Source of the DNA: [Flexibacter] sp. ATCC 35208
GTDB lineage: Bacteria > Bacteroidota > Bacteroidia > Chitinophagales > Chitinophagaceae
NCBI RefSeq assembly: GCF_001975825.1
Contig: NZ_MTKN01000067.1
Span: 1-46,132 of the forward strand
Length of the DNA: 46,132 nucleotides
Reading direction: 5' to 3'
Within the stretch, counting starts at the first letter, position 1. Each line of letters starts with the position of its first letter. Positions 17,126-26,472 of this stretch are shown here, one piece after another. A program made the translations under genes and the position numbers. A model generated the notes under the pieces. It did not search any database. It saw only the letters and a list, made by a program, of their open reading frames with translations, and was not told the origin of the DNA.

Positions 17126-17185
17126 CAAACCCTTCGCTGAAAATTACTTCCCCAAAGGAAAACGTAATTTTCTGCGAAGGGTTTG
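17126..17185. terminator. Long bidirectional hairpin between YwbE and GH51 genes
   Basis: 22-bp arms, 17126-17147 (caaacccttcgctgaaaatt...) and 17164-17185, pair with a single mismatch around a 16-nt loop. It sits between convergent genes, so it probably ends both transcripts. The stem is longer than a minimal terminator and has no strong U tract. Confidence 0.7.
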
Positions 17186-17204
17186 GCATAGTTCTCCGGC
17201 CACC

Positions 17205-18725
17205 TTATATCTTTATTTGTAAGAAAGAAATACTGTGTGCCGGGGCTGAATAATTGCTCCCTTTCAGCGTGGTTTCTTTATGAGAAACCACATCCTTATC
17301 AAATGTATTCTCCAATTCTATCCCCGGTGCATTCAACACATACACCTTCCAGTTCCCGTTCTTATTTAATGCGATATCAATATCCTGTTTAGGATCTCTA
17401 TTCACTACTGTAATCGTTAATATATCCTCATTAACAGTGGCAGCAACATCGAGTGCCGGAATCCCATCATTCACCGGTCCATCCACCTTTACACCCACAC
17501 TCTTTCCTCCACACAATTGCCTATACATCACCATTGGATAATACACCGTCTGCACAAATACCCTTGTCTGATCCGTCATAACCGGCGCCAGCACATTCAC
17601 CGTTTGTGCCCACGTAGCCATTCCAATCACATCCGCATGCCTGTGAAAAATATTAAAAAATGTAGCGACTCCCAGTGCATGGTTCCAATTGTACTTCACC
17701 TCCAACCCATAATTACCTGTGCCACCATTCTCCCATATCCCCCACTCATCCAGCGCAATCTTCACCGGCTTCTGCCTGCTGGGAAAACGATACCACTTAT
17801 TAAAGTTTTCCACTTTTCCAGGGGCAATCTCCTTTATAAGCTGCGCCGTTTCCTCAATCCTCTTTTCCATCGAAGCAATCGAAGAGAACAAGGTAGCCGG
17901 TCTCCCCGGCTGTGAACCTGCATACAGGTGCAGGGAGATATAATCACATATGGGATGCATTTCCTGCAGGACCTTTCTGTTCCACTCATCATTATCCCCC
18001 ACCAGCACCAGACTGATTTCCGGGTCCTGCAATTTCATCAACTTTGCAAAATACCAGGCCTTTTTAATATAGTCGTCAGGGCTTTGTAACAACCCCGCAT
18101 CCTCTTTGGCCGCTTCTTCATTTCCAAGCCCCCAATATTTAACCTTATAGGGTGCTGCATGTCCATTCGTTTTACGTAGTGTGGCAAAGTAACTGTTGCC
18201 ATTGGCATTACAATACTCCACCCAGTCTGACGCCTCCTCTGCTGTACCGGTATTCATATTCACCGTGAGGAATGGCGCTGCGCCTATCTCAGCGCTATAT
18301 TTCATGAATTCGTCCGTACCAAAATGATTACTGTCTTCCCCACCCCAGATCAGGTTCCGTCTTACGGGCCGCTTATCTACAGGACCAATTCCATCTTTCC
18401 AGTGATAGGTCTTTGTCACCGTACCACCGGGATAGCGCATCAGGGGGGCTTTGAGTGGCTTCACTTTTTCAAGTACATCTTTGCGAAAACTATTCGTCTC
18501 TTCATCAAAGATACCTCCATAAATAGCCCTGCCCAGGTGCTCTATAAACTGTCCGTATATTTCCGGGCAAACGATGCCCCTGACCTCATTCACATCCACG
18601 CTTATACTGGCTTTCTCTTTGGCAAAAAGACCCTTCACAGTTGCCGGTATCATTAACCCGGCCATCACGCCACTGCCAGATTTGAGAAAAACCCTGCGGG
18701 AAAAACGGTTCACATTATTATTCAT
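17205..18725 (-). CDS. Alpha-L-arabinofuranosidase, GH51
   Basis: 506 aa. The N-terminus has a Tat-like signal (RFSRRVFLKSGSGVMAGLM). GH51 features: ICPEIYGQFIEHLG-type segment (residues 51-65), MRYPGGTVTKTYHW, acid/base Glu203 in KYWGLGNE, and nucleophile Glu327 in IALDEWGIWE. The C-terminal beta-sandwich runs to the end. It releases arabinose from arabinan or arabinoxylan side chains, probably in the periplasm. It complements the RG-degrading genes in the window, because arabinan decorates RG-I. It is the last of a run of leftward genes starting with the aldolase, 32 bp after the Usp gene. Confidence 0.92.
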   Translation of the reverse strand: MNNNVNRFSRRVFLKSGSGVMAGLMIPATVKGLFAKEKASISVDVNEVRGIVCPEIYGQFIEHLGRAIYGGIFDEETNSFRKDVLEKVKPLKAPLMRYPGGTVTKTYHWKDGIGPVDKRPVRRNLIWGGEDSNHFGTDEFMKYSAEIGAAPFLTVNMNTGTAEEASDWVEYCNANGNSYFATLRKTNGHAAPYKVKYWGLGNEEAAKEDAGLLQSPDDYIKKAWYFAKLMKLQDPEISLVLVGDNDEWNRKVLQEMHPICDYISLHLYAGSQPGRPATLFSSIASMEKRIEETAQLIKEIAPGKVENFNKWYRFPSRQKPVKIALDEWGIWENGGTGNYGLEVKYNWNHALGVATFFNIFHRHADVIGMATWAQTVNVLAPVMTDQTRVFVQTVYYPMVMYRQLCGGKSVGVKVDGPVNDGIPALDVAATVNEDILTITVVNRDPKQDIDIALNKNGNWKVYVLNAPGIELENTFDKDVVSHKETTLKGSNYSAPAHSISFLQIKI

Positions 18726-18757
18726 TTCACTAAAATAATAATGCTTTCTGTATTTTC

Positions 18758-19588
18758 TTAATGGTGGGTAATAAATAACGGGAACGCCAGCCGTTGAATC
18801 AGCTTATCCGCCTTACTTTCCTGAAAGAAGCGGGAAAGGATACTCCGGCCATAAGCGCCCATCACAACCAAGGTGTTCTTTTTAGGCGCCAGGTAATGGA
18901 ATAATTCTTCCGCCGGTTTGCCATTTACGATGACAAACTCAGTATAGCTATAATGTCTGCTCAACCAGTCGGATACCTGTATTTGTTCATTCTCTTCAAT
19001 AGCCTGACCGGTGTTTACTTCCAGCACTGTGGCTTTCACTTCGTCCAGCTCAGGCAGCAGGTACACCAGTTGTTTCATGGCAAAGAAGGACGCTTCGCTG
19101 CCATCGTAGCAGAACACGATTTCTTCGATCGGTGTAGGTTTGTAAGGTGTGATCAGCACAGGACATTCTGCGCCGGCCAGCAGTATCTTCAGCATATTGT
19201 CTGGCAGGCCTTCTCTGGACTGATCGGTGCTGAACACACTGTCCGTCAGGATCAGGTCTACAAAGCGGCTTTCTGACAATACTTCTTTTAAAGTAACCCG
19301 TTGATTAGAATACATGGTGGCGTTGATCCCTTTCTTGCGGCAGGTTTCCTTGAACAGGCCAATCTGTTGTTCCATTCTGTCATGGGTGCGTTCCGGCAGG
19401 TCTTCAGCCAGTATGGATTCTACATAGCTAAAACCGTACATCTGCTTCAGGGCAGAAGTCGTTTCACTTATCTTATCACACAGGAATACCCCCACCAGTC
19501 TGGCTCTGGTAATACCTGACAGATAGCAGCCAAAAGCAATGGTGTTTGCCATGTTAGGGCCGTTCAGCACCAATAAAATCGTTTTCAT
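18758..19588 (-). CDS. Universal stress protein (tandem UspA-like)
   Basis: 276 aa, two Usp-type halves. The N-terminal half starts KTILLVLNGPNMANTIAFG; the second starts EEIVFCYDGSEASFFAMKQL (about residues 153-172) and ends with VVMGAYGRSILSRFF, which fits the ATP-binding G-x(2)-G-x(9)-G(S/T) region in modified form. Cytosolic stress-associated protein. The gene begins one base after the PolX stop, so the two are certainly co-transcribed. Confidence 0.88.
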   Translation of the reverse strand: MKTILLVLNGPNMANTIAFGCYLSGITRARLVGVFLCDKISETTSALKQMYGFSYVESILAEDLPERTHDRMEQQIGLFKETCRKKGINATMYSNQRVTLKEVLSESRFVDLILTDSVFSTDQSREGLPDNMLKILLAGAECPVLITPYKPTPIEEIVFCYDGSEASFFAMKQLVYLLPELDEVKATVLEVNTGQAIEENEQIQVSDWLSRHYSYTEFVIVNGKPAEELFHYLAPKKNTLVVMGAYGRSILSRFFQESKADKLIQRLAFPLFITHH

Positions 19589-19589
19589 A

Positions 19590-21350
19590 TCACACGTGTT
19601 TTATATTTGTGAGCGATAATGCATTTTCCCGGGCAATCTTAAATTCTTCGATTGCCTCCCAATGCATGGTATTCAGAATATTTTCGCATTTGCACCAGCC
19701 TCTCCTGGCTAGTGTAACACCCAGCTGCATATAGTCAACTTGTCGCATAATAGCGGCACAACTACCTATAGCCAGGTATACTTTTTTCTCCACTGCTCTC
19801 CTCACCCATTCATCGCGCAGGTCCATCCTGCATGGTTGTGCATTTATTTCCAGTGCGGTGTTGGTAGCAGCAGCTTTTTCAAACAGCAGTTCCCAGTTTA
19901 CAATAGAAGGTTTCTTCTTGCCAATGATCCTGTTGGAAGGATTGCCGATGCAGTGGATATATGGATTTTCACAGGCGGTGAGCAGGCGCTGGGTGATTTC
20001 CTTTTCGGTATCATTCAGCACGATACCGGTTACCCAGTCAAATTGTTGTAGCAGAGAACCGGGCAGCGCAGGTGTGCCATCCTGTAAGATTTCTACGGTG
20101 AGCCCTTTTTTCAGGAAAGAGAATCCTATCTGTTCGTTAATGCGGTCTATATTGCTGATCCATGCAGCTAATCCTTTCTTGTCCTGAGTATCGCCGTGTG
20201 CAGCTGCTACAATGTATTCATAATGAGGAAAGGCATTCATGACGTAATGAGCCGTCGTGGCAATACTGTCATGCAGGTGTTCATCCACATGCATGCGCAG
20301 GTCGCCTTTGATCTGGTGGTGTGCCAGCAGCTGTGGCAACATATGTCGTGCTGCGCGACGGATCTCTTTGCCACTTTCCCGCAGTTCAGCAGGAATAAAG
20401 GCAATATTGAGGGCATGGTAAATACTTTCTTCGCTGGCACCGGCTACATAGTTGCACATGGTGTCAAACAGGCCTTCCGGAGAAAGGATAAAGCCTTTTT
20501 GTTCGGCCAGATCGCTCAGGTGGAGCAGGTGCTCACGACTACCTGTGTAATACAGCCAGCTTGCCCCAAAAGCGGTAGCACCGGCCATCCTGATGTCTAG
20601 TTGTGTATTATTGTAGAGTACTACACAGATCCTGTTTCTGCCATGGAGCACGACGTTTTCCACGTGTGGCAACTGCACGATCTGTGTAGTGACCTGTTCG
20701 CGGTCAGGTTCTTCCACCTGCAATACCATGTCCAGGTCGCCGATGGTTTCGCAGCCACGGCGCAGGCTACCGGCTATTTCCGCATGTGCAACGCCTTTGA
20801 CGAGGCGGAGAACACGCAGGATCTCATTGCCTTGCAGCATGGCATCCCAAAGCAGTAAACGGTTGGCGGAAGATTTATGTAATTTGAAACTGCGTTTGAG
20901 CAGATCGAGTTTGACAGGGCTGATTTCGCCTACATCGTCCAGTCTGCCATATTGCAGGGCGGTGATGAGTTGATCCCTGTTCTGGATCCCGCAGGTTTCA
21001 TGCAGTAATTTTACAGTTGATGGGCCAAAACCCTTTATTTCCAGCAGGTCCAGCAGTTCGAAGGGGACTTTATTTTTAAAGCGTTGATAGTGTTGGATAC
21101 AGCCAGCGTCGAGGAATTCCGTGATTTCGTTTCGGATCACGTCTGTCAGGGCGGTTAATTCCCGGAGGCGGGATCTGAACACTTCAATGTCTACAGGCAG
21201 GCGGCGCAGGCAGGTGGCAGCGCGGTCATAGGCCTGGACCTGATCATAATGGTCTTTACCCATATACCTGTAACAGGCAGCTATGTGGTGGAAGATATCC
21301 GCAATAGCGACATTATTTGGTGGCGAAGGCTGATAAACATCGGTGTACAT
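19590..21350 (-). CDS. polX: Family X DNA polymerase (PolX) with degenerate PHP domain
   Basis: 586 aa. Residues ~8-80 form the N-terminal helical domain and ~90-150 the helix-hairpin-helix (LLEIKGFGPSTVKLLHE). The nucleotidyltransferase is intact: AGSLRRGCETIGDLDMVL gives two catalytic Asp residues and TQLDIRMA the third, followed by YYTGSREH. The C-terminal ~240 residues align with the PHP exonuclease domain, but its metal ligands are mostly lost: DLRMH instead of DLHxH, AAAHGD instead of TDHS, GIVLND where an xVHS motif is expected, GNPSNR instead of HPTGR, GSCAAI instead of NTDAH. I infer a polymerase for repair or gap filling without proofreading. It is coupled to usp and follows the debranching enzyme. 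Confidence 0.88.
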   Translation of the reverse strand: MYTDVYQPSPPNNVAIADIFHHIAACYRYMGKDHYDQVQAYDRAATCLRRLPVDIEVFRSRLRELTALTDVIRNEITEFLDAGCIQHYQRFKNKVPFELLDLLEIKGFGPSTVKLLHETCGIQNRDQLITALQYGRLDDVGEISPVKLDLLKRSFKLHKSSANRLLLWDAMLQGNEILRVLRLVKGVAHAEIAGSLRRGCETIGDLDMVLQVEEPDREQVTTQIVQLPHVENVVLHGRNRICVVLYNNTQLDIRMAGATAFGASWLYYTGSREHLLHLSDLAEQKGFILSPEGLFDTMCNYVAGASEESIYHALNIAFIPAELRESGKEIRRAARHMLPQLLAHHQIKGDLRMHVDEHLHDSIATTAHYVMNAFPHYEYIVAAAHGDTQDKKGLAAWISNIDRINEQIGFSFLKKGLTVEILQDGTPALPGSLLQQFDWVTGIVLNDTEKEITQRLLTACENPYIHCIGNPSNRIIGKKKPSIVNWELLFEKAAATNTALEINAQPCRMDLRDEWVRRAVEKKVYLAIGSCAAIMRQVDYMQLGVTLARRGWCKCENILNTMHWEAIEEFKIARENALSLTNIKHV

Positions 21351-21431
21351 AGCAAGGAGGGTTTATACACAAAGGTTCGCATATAAACGCCGGTGGGCAA
21401 TGAGTATGGTCAAAGGGGAAAATGATAGTTG

Positions 21432-23345
21432 TCAGGCGCCCGAAATAAGCCTTTCAAAACGGATAAATTCTGCCACGCTCCATGCCTGTGCCACCGTACC
21501 TCCCGCTGCATGGGGGGCATCTCCATTATACACTTCGGGAATAGAGTACAGGCAACATTCTTCCAGCGCACTCTCTACATGGCTAAATAATTCCTTCAAT
21601 TCCTCCTTACCGGCATCTCCAGCTGTCTTTAATACGGCGGCGGCATAGTGCGCCAGTAACCATGGCCACACAGTTCCCTGGTGATAAGCATGGTCACGTT
21701 CCAGCTGACTACCGCCATAATGCCCGATGTAATTAGGATCTTGTGGAGATAAGGTACGTAATCCTCTTGGGGTTAACAGTTCTCTTTTAACAATAGCTAC
21801 AACTGCCTTTTGTTGTACCTCATTTAAAGGTGAATAAGGCAATGCAACGGCAAAGATCTGATTGGGTCGTATGGACCAGTCAGGTATATTTTCATGCACC
21901 ACATCTGCTAAATACTGGTGGTTGTCATCCCAGAAGCATTTTACAAAACCGGTGGCGATCAGAGCAGGGAATTCACTCCATTCCTGTACAAAAACATTAT
22001 CTCCCGCATCGCGGGCAGCATTGACACAAAAGCAAACGGCATTGTACCAGAGTGCATTTACCTCTACAGGTTTTCCGGGTCTTTGTGTAATGGGGGTATC
22101 AAGGATCACGGCATCCATCCATGTCAGTGCTTTGCCGGGATAAGCCGCACTGATCATACCATCAGGCTCCATGTGAATATTGAATGCGGTACCATACCGG
22201 TAATGATACAAGATATCTTTCAGCAGATCGCCATATATGTTCCAGACAGCAGCGGCGCCTACCTCGTGAATGGCGTATTGCTGCAAGGCCCATACGAACC
22301 ACATGGAGGCATCTACAGTGGCATACTTGCTTTCATCTCTCAGATTGCCCGTATTGGGCAATAATCCGTCTTTTAAGAGCACGCGAAGCAATGACATGAT
22401 ACTTGAGAAGGCGCCTGGATTTCCGGCTAAAAAAGTCAGTCCTGGCAGCGAAATACAGGTATCTCTTCCCCAGCTGCCAAACCAGTAGTAACCAGCTTTG
22501 ATACTTAAACCACCTGAAGTATGAATGACAAACTGGGAGGCAGCTTTTAGCAGATATTCTTTTGTAGTTTGGGGTACGGGCTTCGGCGCTCTGCATACCA
22601 GTTGTTGGCGCTCCGTGATCGCACCTGAAAAAATCACAGCAAGACCGGGGTGTAAGGTGACTTCAAAATACCCGGGACTGTATAGGTCTTCCTGGTATTC
22701 ATATCCTCTTTCCTGTTCTATGGGATATTCTACATTGTAGTACCAGTAACCGGCTTCTTTGAATACTGCATCTCCGGTCATTTGTAAAAAGAGGGATGAA
22801 TACTGAGGGTATAGCTGCATACTGATGCCGTCGTTTATATAGTGCACGGTCTTATCTGCGTGTTCATCAGCCCTGCGTACCCAGTGCATATTTCTGAAAG
22901 CTAATAAAGGGTGTAAGCGCAAAACAAGAGGGCCGTTGGCTTTCGTAAGTGTATAACGGATCGTTAAACTGCCTTCATCATCTATTTGCAATTCCTTACT
23001 TATAGTATTCTCTCCACATTCAAATGTCCAGGAAGGTATGGGCTGGGCTGTAAACGAAGCCATATACTGTGGCCCATCCGGCGCATAGATGTTTGGGTAT
23101 TTATGAATGCTAAGGTCGTAGGTGTGATCGCCATCAATTAGAGTTTCGTCCAGACTGGCGAGCAGCACATGATGGTCTTCGTCAATTTGGGGTTGCAGGG
23201 CTACCACCAGGCCGTGGTACTTGCGGGTGTTACAACCTGCGATTGTACCAGCCGCATAGTTTCCTTTTGCGGCTACTGCGAGAAATTCTTTGCTGTTGGA
23301 AAAAGCCAGGTCGTTCAGTTGTGAACGGTCATAAATCGTGCGCAT
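21432..23345 (-). CDS. Glycogen debranching enzyme (amylo-alpha-1,6-glucosidase, GH133-like)
   Basis: 637 aa, no signal peptide. The N-terminal domain starts EFLAVAAKGNYAAGTIAGCNTRKYHGLVVAL, the standard opening of archaeal/bacterial-type debranching enzymes. The C-terminal alpha/alpha barrel contains GYYWFGSWGRDTCISLPGL (about 290-308), VDASMWFVWALQQY, and DHAYHQGTVWPWLLAHY. It hydrolyses alpha-1,6 branches of glycogen in the cytosol. It sits between a class I aldolase and polX/usp on the same strand, suggesting a storage-carbohydrate and stress group. Confidence 0.9.
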   Translation of the reverse strand: MRTIYDRSQLNDLAFSNSKEFLAVAAKGNYAAGTIAGCNTRKYHGLVVALQPQIDEDHHVLLASLDETLIDGDHTYDLSIHKYPNIYAPDGPQYMASFTAQPIPSWTFECGENTISKELQIDDEGSLTIRYTLTKANGPLVLRLHPLLAFRNMHWVRRADEHADKTVHYINDGISMQLYPQYSSLFLQMTGDAVFKEAGYWYYNVEYPIEQERGYEYQEDLYSPGYFEVTLHPGLAVIFSGAITERQQLVCRAPKPVPQTTKEYLLKAASQFVIHTSGGLSIKAGYYWFGSWGRDTCISLPGLTFLAGNPGAFSSIMSLLRVLLKDGLLPNTGNLRDESKYATVDASMWFVWALQQYAIHEVGAAAVWNIYGDLLKDILYHYRYGTAFNIHMEPDGMISAAYPGKALTWMDAVILDTPITQRPGKPVEVNALWYNAVCFCVNAARDAGDNVFVQEWSEFPALIATGFVKCFWDDNHQYLADVVHENIPDWSIRPNQIFAVALPYSPLNEVQQKAVVAIVKRELLTPRGLRTLSPQDPNYIGHYGGSQLERDHAYHQGTVWPWLLAHYAAAVLKTAGDAGKEELKELFSHVESALEECCLYSIPEVYNGDAPHAAGGTVAQAWSVAEFIRFERLISGA

Positions 23346-23434
23346 GGTCTCCGTTTTGTAATAAAGATCTTTAATACGTGTATTGTACGTTGAAATCAGT
23401 TAATTGCGCTGGCATTGTGCACAACATTCTGCAT

Positions 23435-24493
23435 TCAGGCAATCGTAATACTCTTATCCAGGTACACGTCCTGTACATTTTGAATCAGTTCCACCCCTTC
23501 AGCAAAAGGTCGCTGAAAAGCTTTCCGACCCATAATAAGGCCAGTACCTCCAGCCCGTTTATTGATAACTGCTGTCTTAATTGCTTCTGCGATATCCGAC
23601 TCACCTGCAGATCCACCACCAGAGTTAATGAGCCCAATCTTACCCATATAACAGTTAGCCACCTGGAAACGACACAGATCTATCGGATGCGCGGTTGTCA
23701 GCGCCTCATACATCGCATCATTGAATACACCAAACTTCAAATCCCTGAACCCAAAATTAGTGTCCGGCAATTTCTGTTTAATAATATCCGCCTGTATGGT
23801 CACCCCAATATGGTTCGCCTGACCTGTGAGATCCGCAGCGGTATGATAATCTCTTTCCGGGGTTTTAAAGGCAGCATTCCGGGTATAACACCAAAGAATA
23901 GTAGCCATCCCCAATGCATGAGCCTCCTCAAAAGCAGCTGCGATTTCCTCAATCTGCCGGTCGCTCTGTTCGGATCCAAAGTAAATGGTGGCGCCTACGG
24001 CAGCTGCCCCCATATTCCACGCTTCGCGCACGCTGCCAAAAAGCACCTGATCATACTTGGTAGGGTAGGTCAACAGCTCATTATGATTCAGCTTTACGAT
24101 ATAAGGGATCTTGTGGGCATACTTGCGTGCATGCAGGGCCAGTGCCCCGATGGTAGAAGCGACAGCATTACACTCCGCTTCAATCGCGAGTCTTACAATA
24201 TTCTCCGGATCAAAGTAAATTGGGTTCTTATAAAATGAATAAGCGGCAGTATGCTCGATGCCCTGATCTACCGGCAGGATACTCACATACCCGGTATTGG
24301 CCAATCGCCCATGCCCATAAATACGCGCCAGGCTATTTAGCACCGGGGCAGGCCGGTTACTTTCAATGAAGATCTGCTGCCAGTTGCCGGGGTGGACAAT
24401 ATCCTGTGCGGTGATCTTTCCGCAAATGTGTTCCAGTAAGGAGGCGGCATCATCGCCCAGATATTTGGAAATAGTTAACATGGTGTAGCTCAT
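23435..24493 (-). CDS. fbaB: Class I fructose-bisphosphate aldolase (DhnA/FbaB type)
   Basis: 352 aa. It carries the FbaB-type pattern: SILPVDQGIEHTAAYSF (about residues 72-88), IPYIVKLNHNELL, GAAAVGATIYFGSEQSDRQ, LGMATILWCYTRN, KIGLINSGGGSAGESD and GGTGLIMGRKAFQRP, which includes the phosphate-binding GGG loop and the late Lys-containing strand. It cleaves fructose-1,6-bisphosphate by a Schiff-base mechanism in glycolysis or gluconeogenesis. It is the first gene of the leftward run leading into the debranching enzyme (89-bp gap). Confidence 0.92.
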   Translation of the reverse strand: MSYTMLTISKYLGDDAASLLEHICGKITAQDIVHPGNWQQIFIESNRPAPVLNSLARIYGHGRLANTGYVSILPVDQGIEHTAAYSFYKNPIYFDPENIVRLAIEAECNAVASTIGALALHARKYAHKIPYIVKLNHNELLTYPTKYDQVLFGSVREAWNMGAAAVGATIYFGSEQSDRQIEEIAAAFEEAHALGMATILWCYTRNAAFKTPERDYHTAADLTGQANHIGVTIQADIIKQKLPDTNFGFRDLKFGVFNDAMYEALTTAHPIDLCRFQVANCYMGKIGLINSGGGSAGESDIAEAIKTAVINKRAGGTGLIMGRKAFQRPFAEGVELIQNVQDVYLDKSITIA

Positions 24494-24593
24494 TTATAAT
24501 TGTCCAAATCGCACAATTACCATGCCCACGGGGGTAAAAATTGTAAGATGTACAAATGCACCGATATAACGTTCACCATTTATCAATATTAAC

Positions 24594-24629
24594 AAAAAAT
24601 AAAAAGACCATCTCAAAACTGAGACGGTC
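24594..24629 (-). terminator. Rho-independent terminator of the TlpA gene
   Basis: Stem gaccatctc (24606-24614) / gagacggtc (24621-24629) with one G-U type mismatch, followed on the minus strand by a T-rich tract (24594-24605). It lies ~30 bp past the TlpA stop codon at 24661. Confidence 0.88.
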
Positions 24630-24660
24630 CCCCTTTACAATCAAACTACTTATTCAAATC

Positions 24661-25944
24661 TTATAGTACGCTTTGCATTCCCTTTTCAGCCATACCAATC
24701 ATCTGTACGATTTCTTCTGCTTCCACATCATCATCTTCATCCAGGTCGCTCAGTGAGAAGCGGATGTTACCCTTACCGTCGATGATAAATTTAGAAGGCA
24801 GACCGTTCACTTCAAACAATTTAGCCACGCGGCTGTCGGTAGTACTTCTCAGGTCCATCAGGGCTCTGAAAGGATAGTTGTTTTCCATCATGTACTTAGC
24901 TGCTTCAGAAGTTGCCTTTTTAGGATCTCTTTCTGTTTCGAAGCTATGAACGAACAGGAATACAACGCTGGTGTCGTGTCTGAACTTGTTAAATACTTTC
25001 TGCATTACAGGGAAAGATTTCTTACAAGGTGTACACCAGGTAGACCAGAAGTCCAGCATCACTACTTTACCTTTGAAGCTATTCAGCGTAACTTCACGGC
25101 CTTTAACGTCGGTGAGTACGAAGTCAGGAGCTGGTCTTTCCATCAGTTTAGAAGCGATAGACTCCTTCATACGACGTTTAGCCACACCGCTGGTAGAATC
25201 TACGAACATAGCATATTCACCTTCGTCACCATACATGTCCAGGTAGATTTCCTTCGCCACGTCTCTCAGTGCAACTGTGCTGGAAGATTTCAACATTGCA
25301 TGCTTGATGAGTTCAAAAGCTTCTGCTTTCTTACCCATACCGGACAGTGCCATGATGTATGGTTCCTGTACACGGGTGAAGGAACTAGGATCGTGCTGCT
25401 CATACAGTGGTTTTACAAGCTCGAGGGCTTCCCTGTACGCACCTTTTTTGTTCAGCACTTTAGCTTTCGCAATTGTATAATTGGTATAGTTAGCAATAAA
25501 ATCAGGGTTAAATGCCTGTGAATCACCTTGTTTCTGGATGAATTCCATGGTGTCCATGTTAGGCTTTAACAATGCCAGTGCATCGTCGAACAGACCTGCA
25601 TCAGCCAGCTTTATAGCAGCGCCGGTAGTGGCAGCGTTTTTGTAGCCTTTGGAGGTCATAGATTTAATCATCTCCTTTACTTTCACTGGTTGCTGTGCTT
25701 CTGCCATGCTGATAGCGATAGAATACCTGGCCTGGTCATACAACGCCGTATTCAAACCGGTATCACTATTTGGATAGTCAGCACGTACCTTGTTAAAAGC
25801 GGAAATCTTTTTTGATAAATAGGTTTCTTCCAGTACACCACTGCTCAATTTTTCGCCAATCGGATTGTTCAACAGAGACTGCGCATTTACCTGCAAAAAC
25901 GCAGCACCAAGAAGGCCCATCAGGAATAAAACTTTCATCTTCAT
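24661..25944 (-). CDS. TlpA-family thioredoxin-like exported protein with helical N-terminal domain
   Basis: 427 aa with a signal peptide (1-21, ending VNAQS). Residues ~40-260 are helical and TPR-like. Residues ~270-420 form a TlpA/ResA thioredoxin domain: ERPAPDFVLTDVKGREVTLNSFKG preceding LDFWSTWCTPCKKSFP with active Cys304 and Cys307, and the cis-Pro in VNGLPSKFII. It is probably a periplasmic thiol-disulfide reductase. It ends in the acidic stretch DLDEDDDVEAEE. The gene is monocistronic, with its own promoter (26126-26155) and terminator. Confidence 0.9.
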   Translation of the reverse strand: MKMKVLFLMGLLGAAFLQVNAQSLLNNPIGEKLSSGVLEETYLSKKISAFNKVRADYPNSDTGLNTALYDQARYSIAISMAEAQQPVKVKEMIKSMTSKGYKNAATTGAAIKLADAGLFDDALALLKPNMDTMEFIQKQGDSQAFNPDFIANYTNYTIAKAKVLNKKGAYREALELVKPLYEQHDPSSFTRVQEPYIMALSGMGKKAEAFELIKHAMLKSSSTVALRDVAKEIYLDMYGDEGEYAMFVDSTSGVAKRRMKESIASKLMERPAPDFVLTDVKGREVTLNSFKGKVVMLDFWSTWCTPCKKSFPVMQKVFNKFRHDTSVVFLFVHSFETERDPKKATSEAAKYMMENNYPFRALMDLRSTTDSRVAKLFEVNGLPSKFIIDGKGNIRFSLSDLDEDDDVEAEEIVQMIGMAEKGMQSVL

Positions 25945-26125
25945 GAGTTTTTATCTGTTTAAATTAACATTTAACTTTTCAGGCAATAAATTGCCCTGCC
26001 CCTTTTAACGAGGCTATCGTTAGTTAATCAGTAAACGTGTTTGATTATTATATATAAACAGGGGTAGATCGCCTCCTGTTACTTTTCCATCAGTCTTCAC
26101 ATTTCGTTCGATCGGAAAAGCGACG

Positions 26126-26155
26126 CAAAGTTACAACCTCTTCTATTCAAAACAA
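26126..26155 (-). promoter_or_regulatory. Bacteroidota-type sigma-70 promoter for the TlpA gene
   Basis: On the minus strand the sequence reads TTG, 19 bases, TAACTTTG. This fits the Bacteroidota consensus TTG-N(17-23)-TAnnTTTG perfectly. It predicts a 5' UTR of about 175 nt before the ATG at 25944. Confidence 0.7.
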
Positions 26156-26472
26156 GCAAAATAATACTACTTCTTATCATCAAAATGATTGTTAACAAGG
26201 TTCATATCCATTAAATTTTAATGCAAATAGTTACTTTTCAATATATTATATTATTTGCATTAGCAACCACTTATATTAGAAATTAACAAATATTAACAGT
26301 TTTTTAGTTATTCGATTTAGCATATATGAGAGGATAGTATCAGCGAAGGGAATAATAGTATCTAAACGACCTATCTATTTGGGGTGGGCGGGGGAAATTG
26401 GGATTTTGGGGTAATAAGTGATTGGAAATCCAGTAATTATTTTGGAAAAATGGGGGTTGGGGTGGGTAGCAA
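26156..26472. other. AT-rich intergenic DNA with a G-run cluster
   Basis: No gene is supported here; a 60-codon minus ORF at 26375-26557 is a shadow. The left half is very AT-rich. At 26381-26411 the plus strand has GGGG, GGG, GGGGG, GGG and GGGG runs separated by 1-5 bases, a textbook G-quadruplex pattern, and three more G runs follow at 26452-26466. It lies just past the 3' end of the molybdopterin-domain gene. Confidence 0.65.

Noticed and set aside
17126..17185. Mobile repeat (MITE-like) from the long inverted repeat
   Set aside because: Only one copy in the window, no target duplication, and the position between convergent genes fits a terminator.
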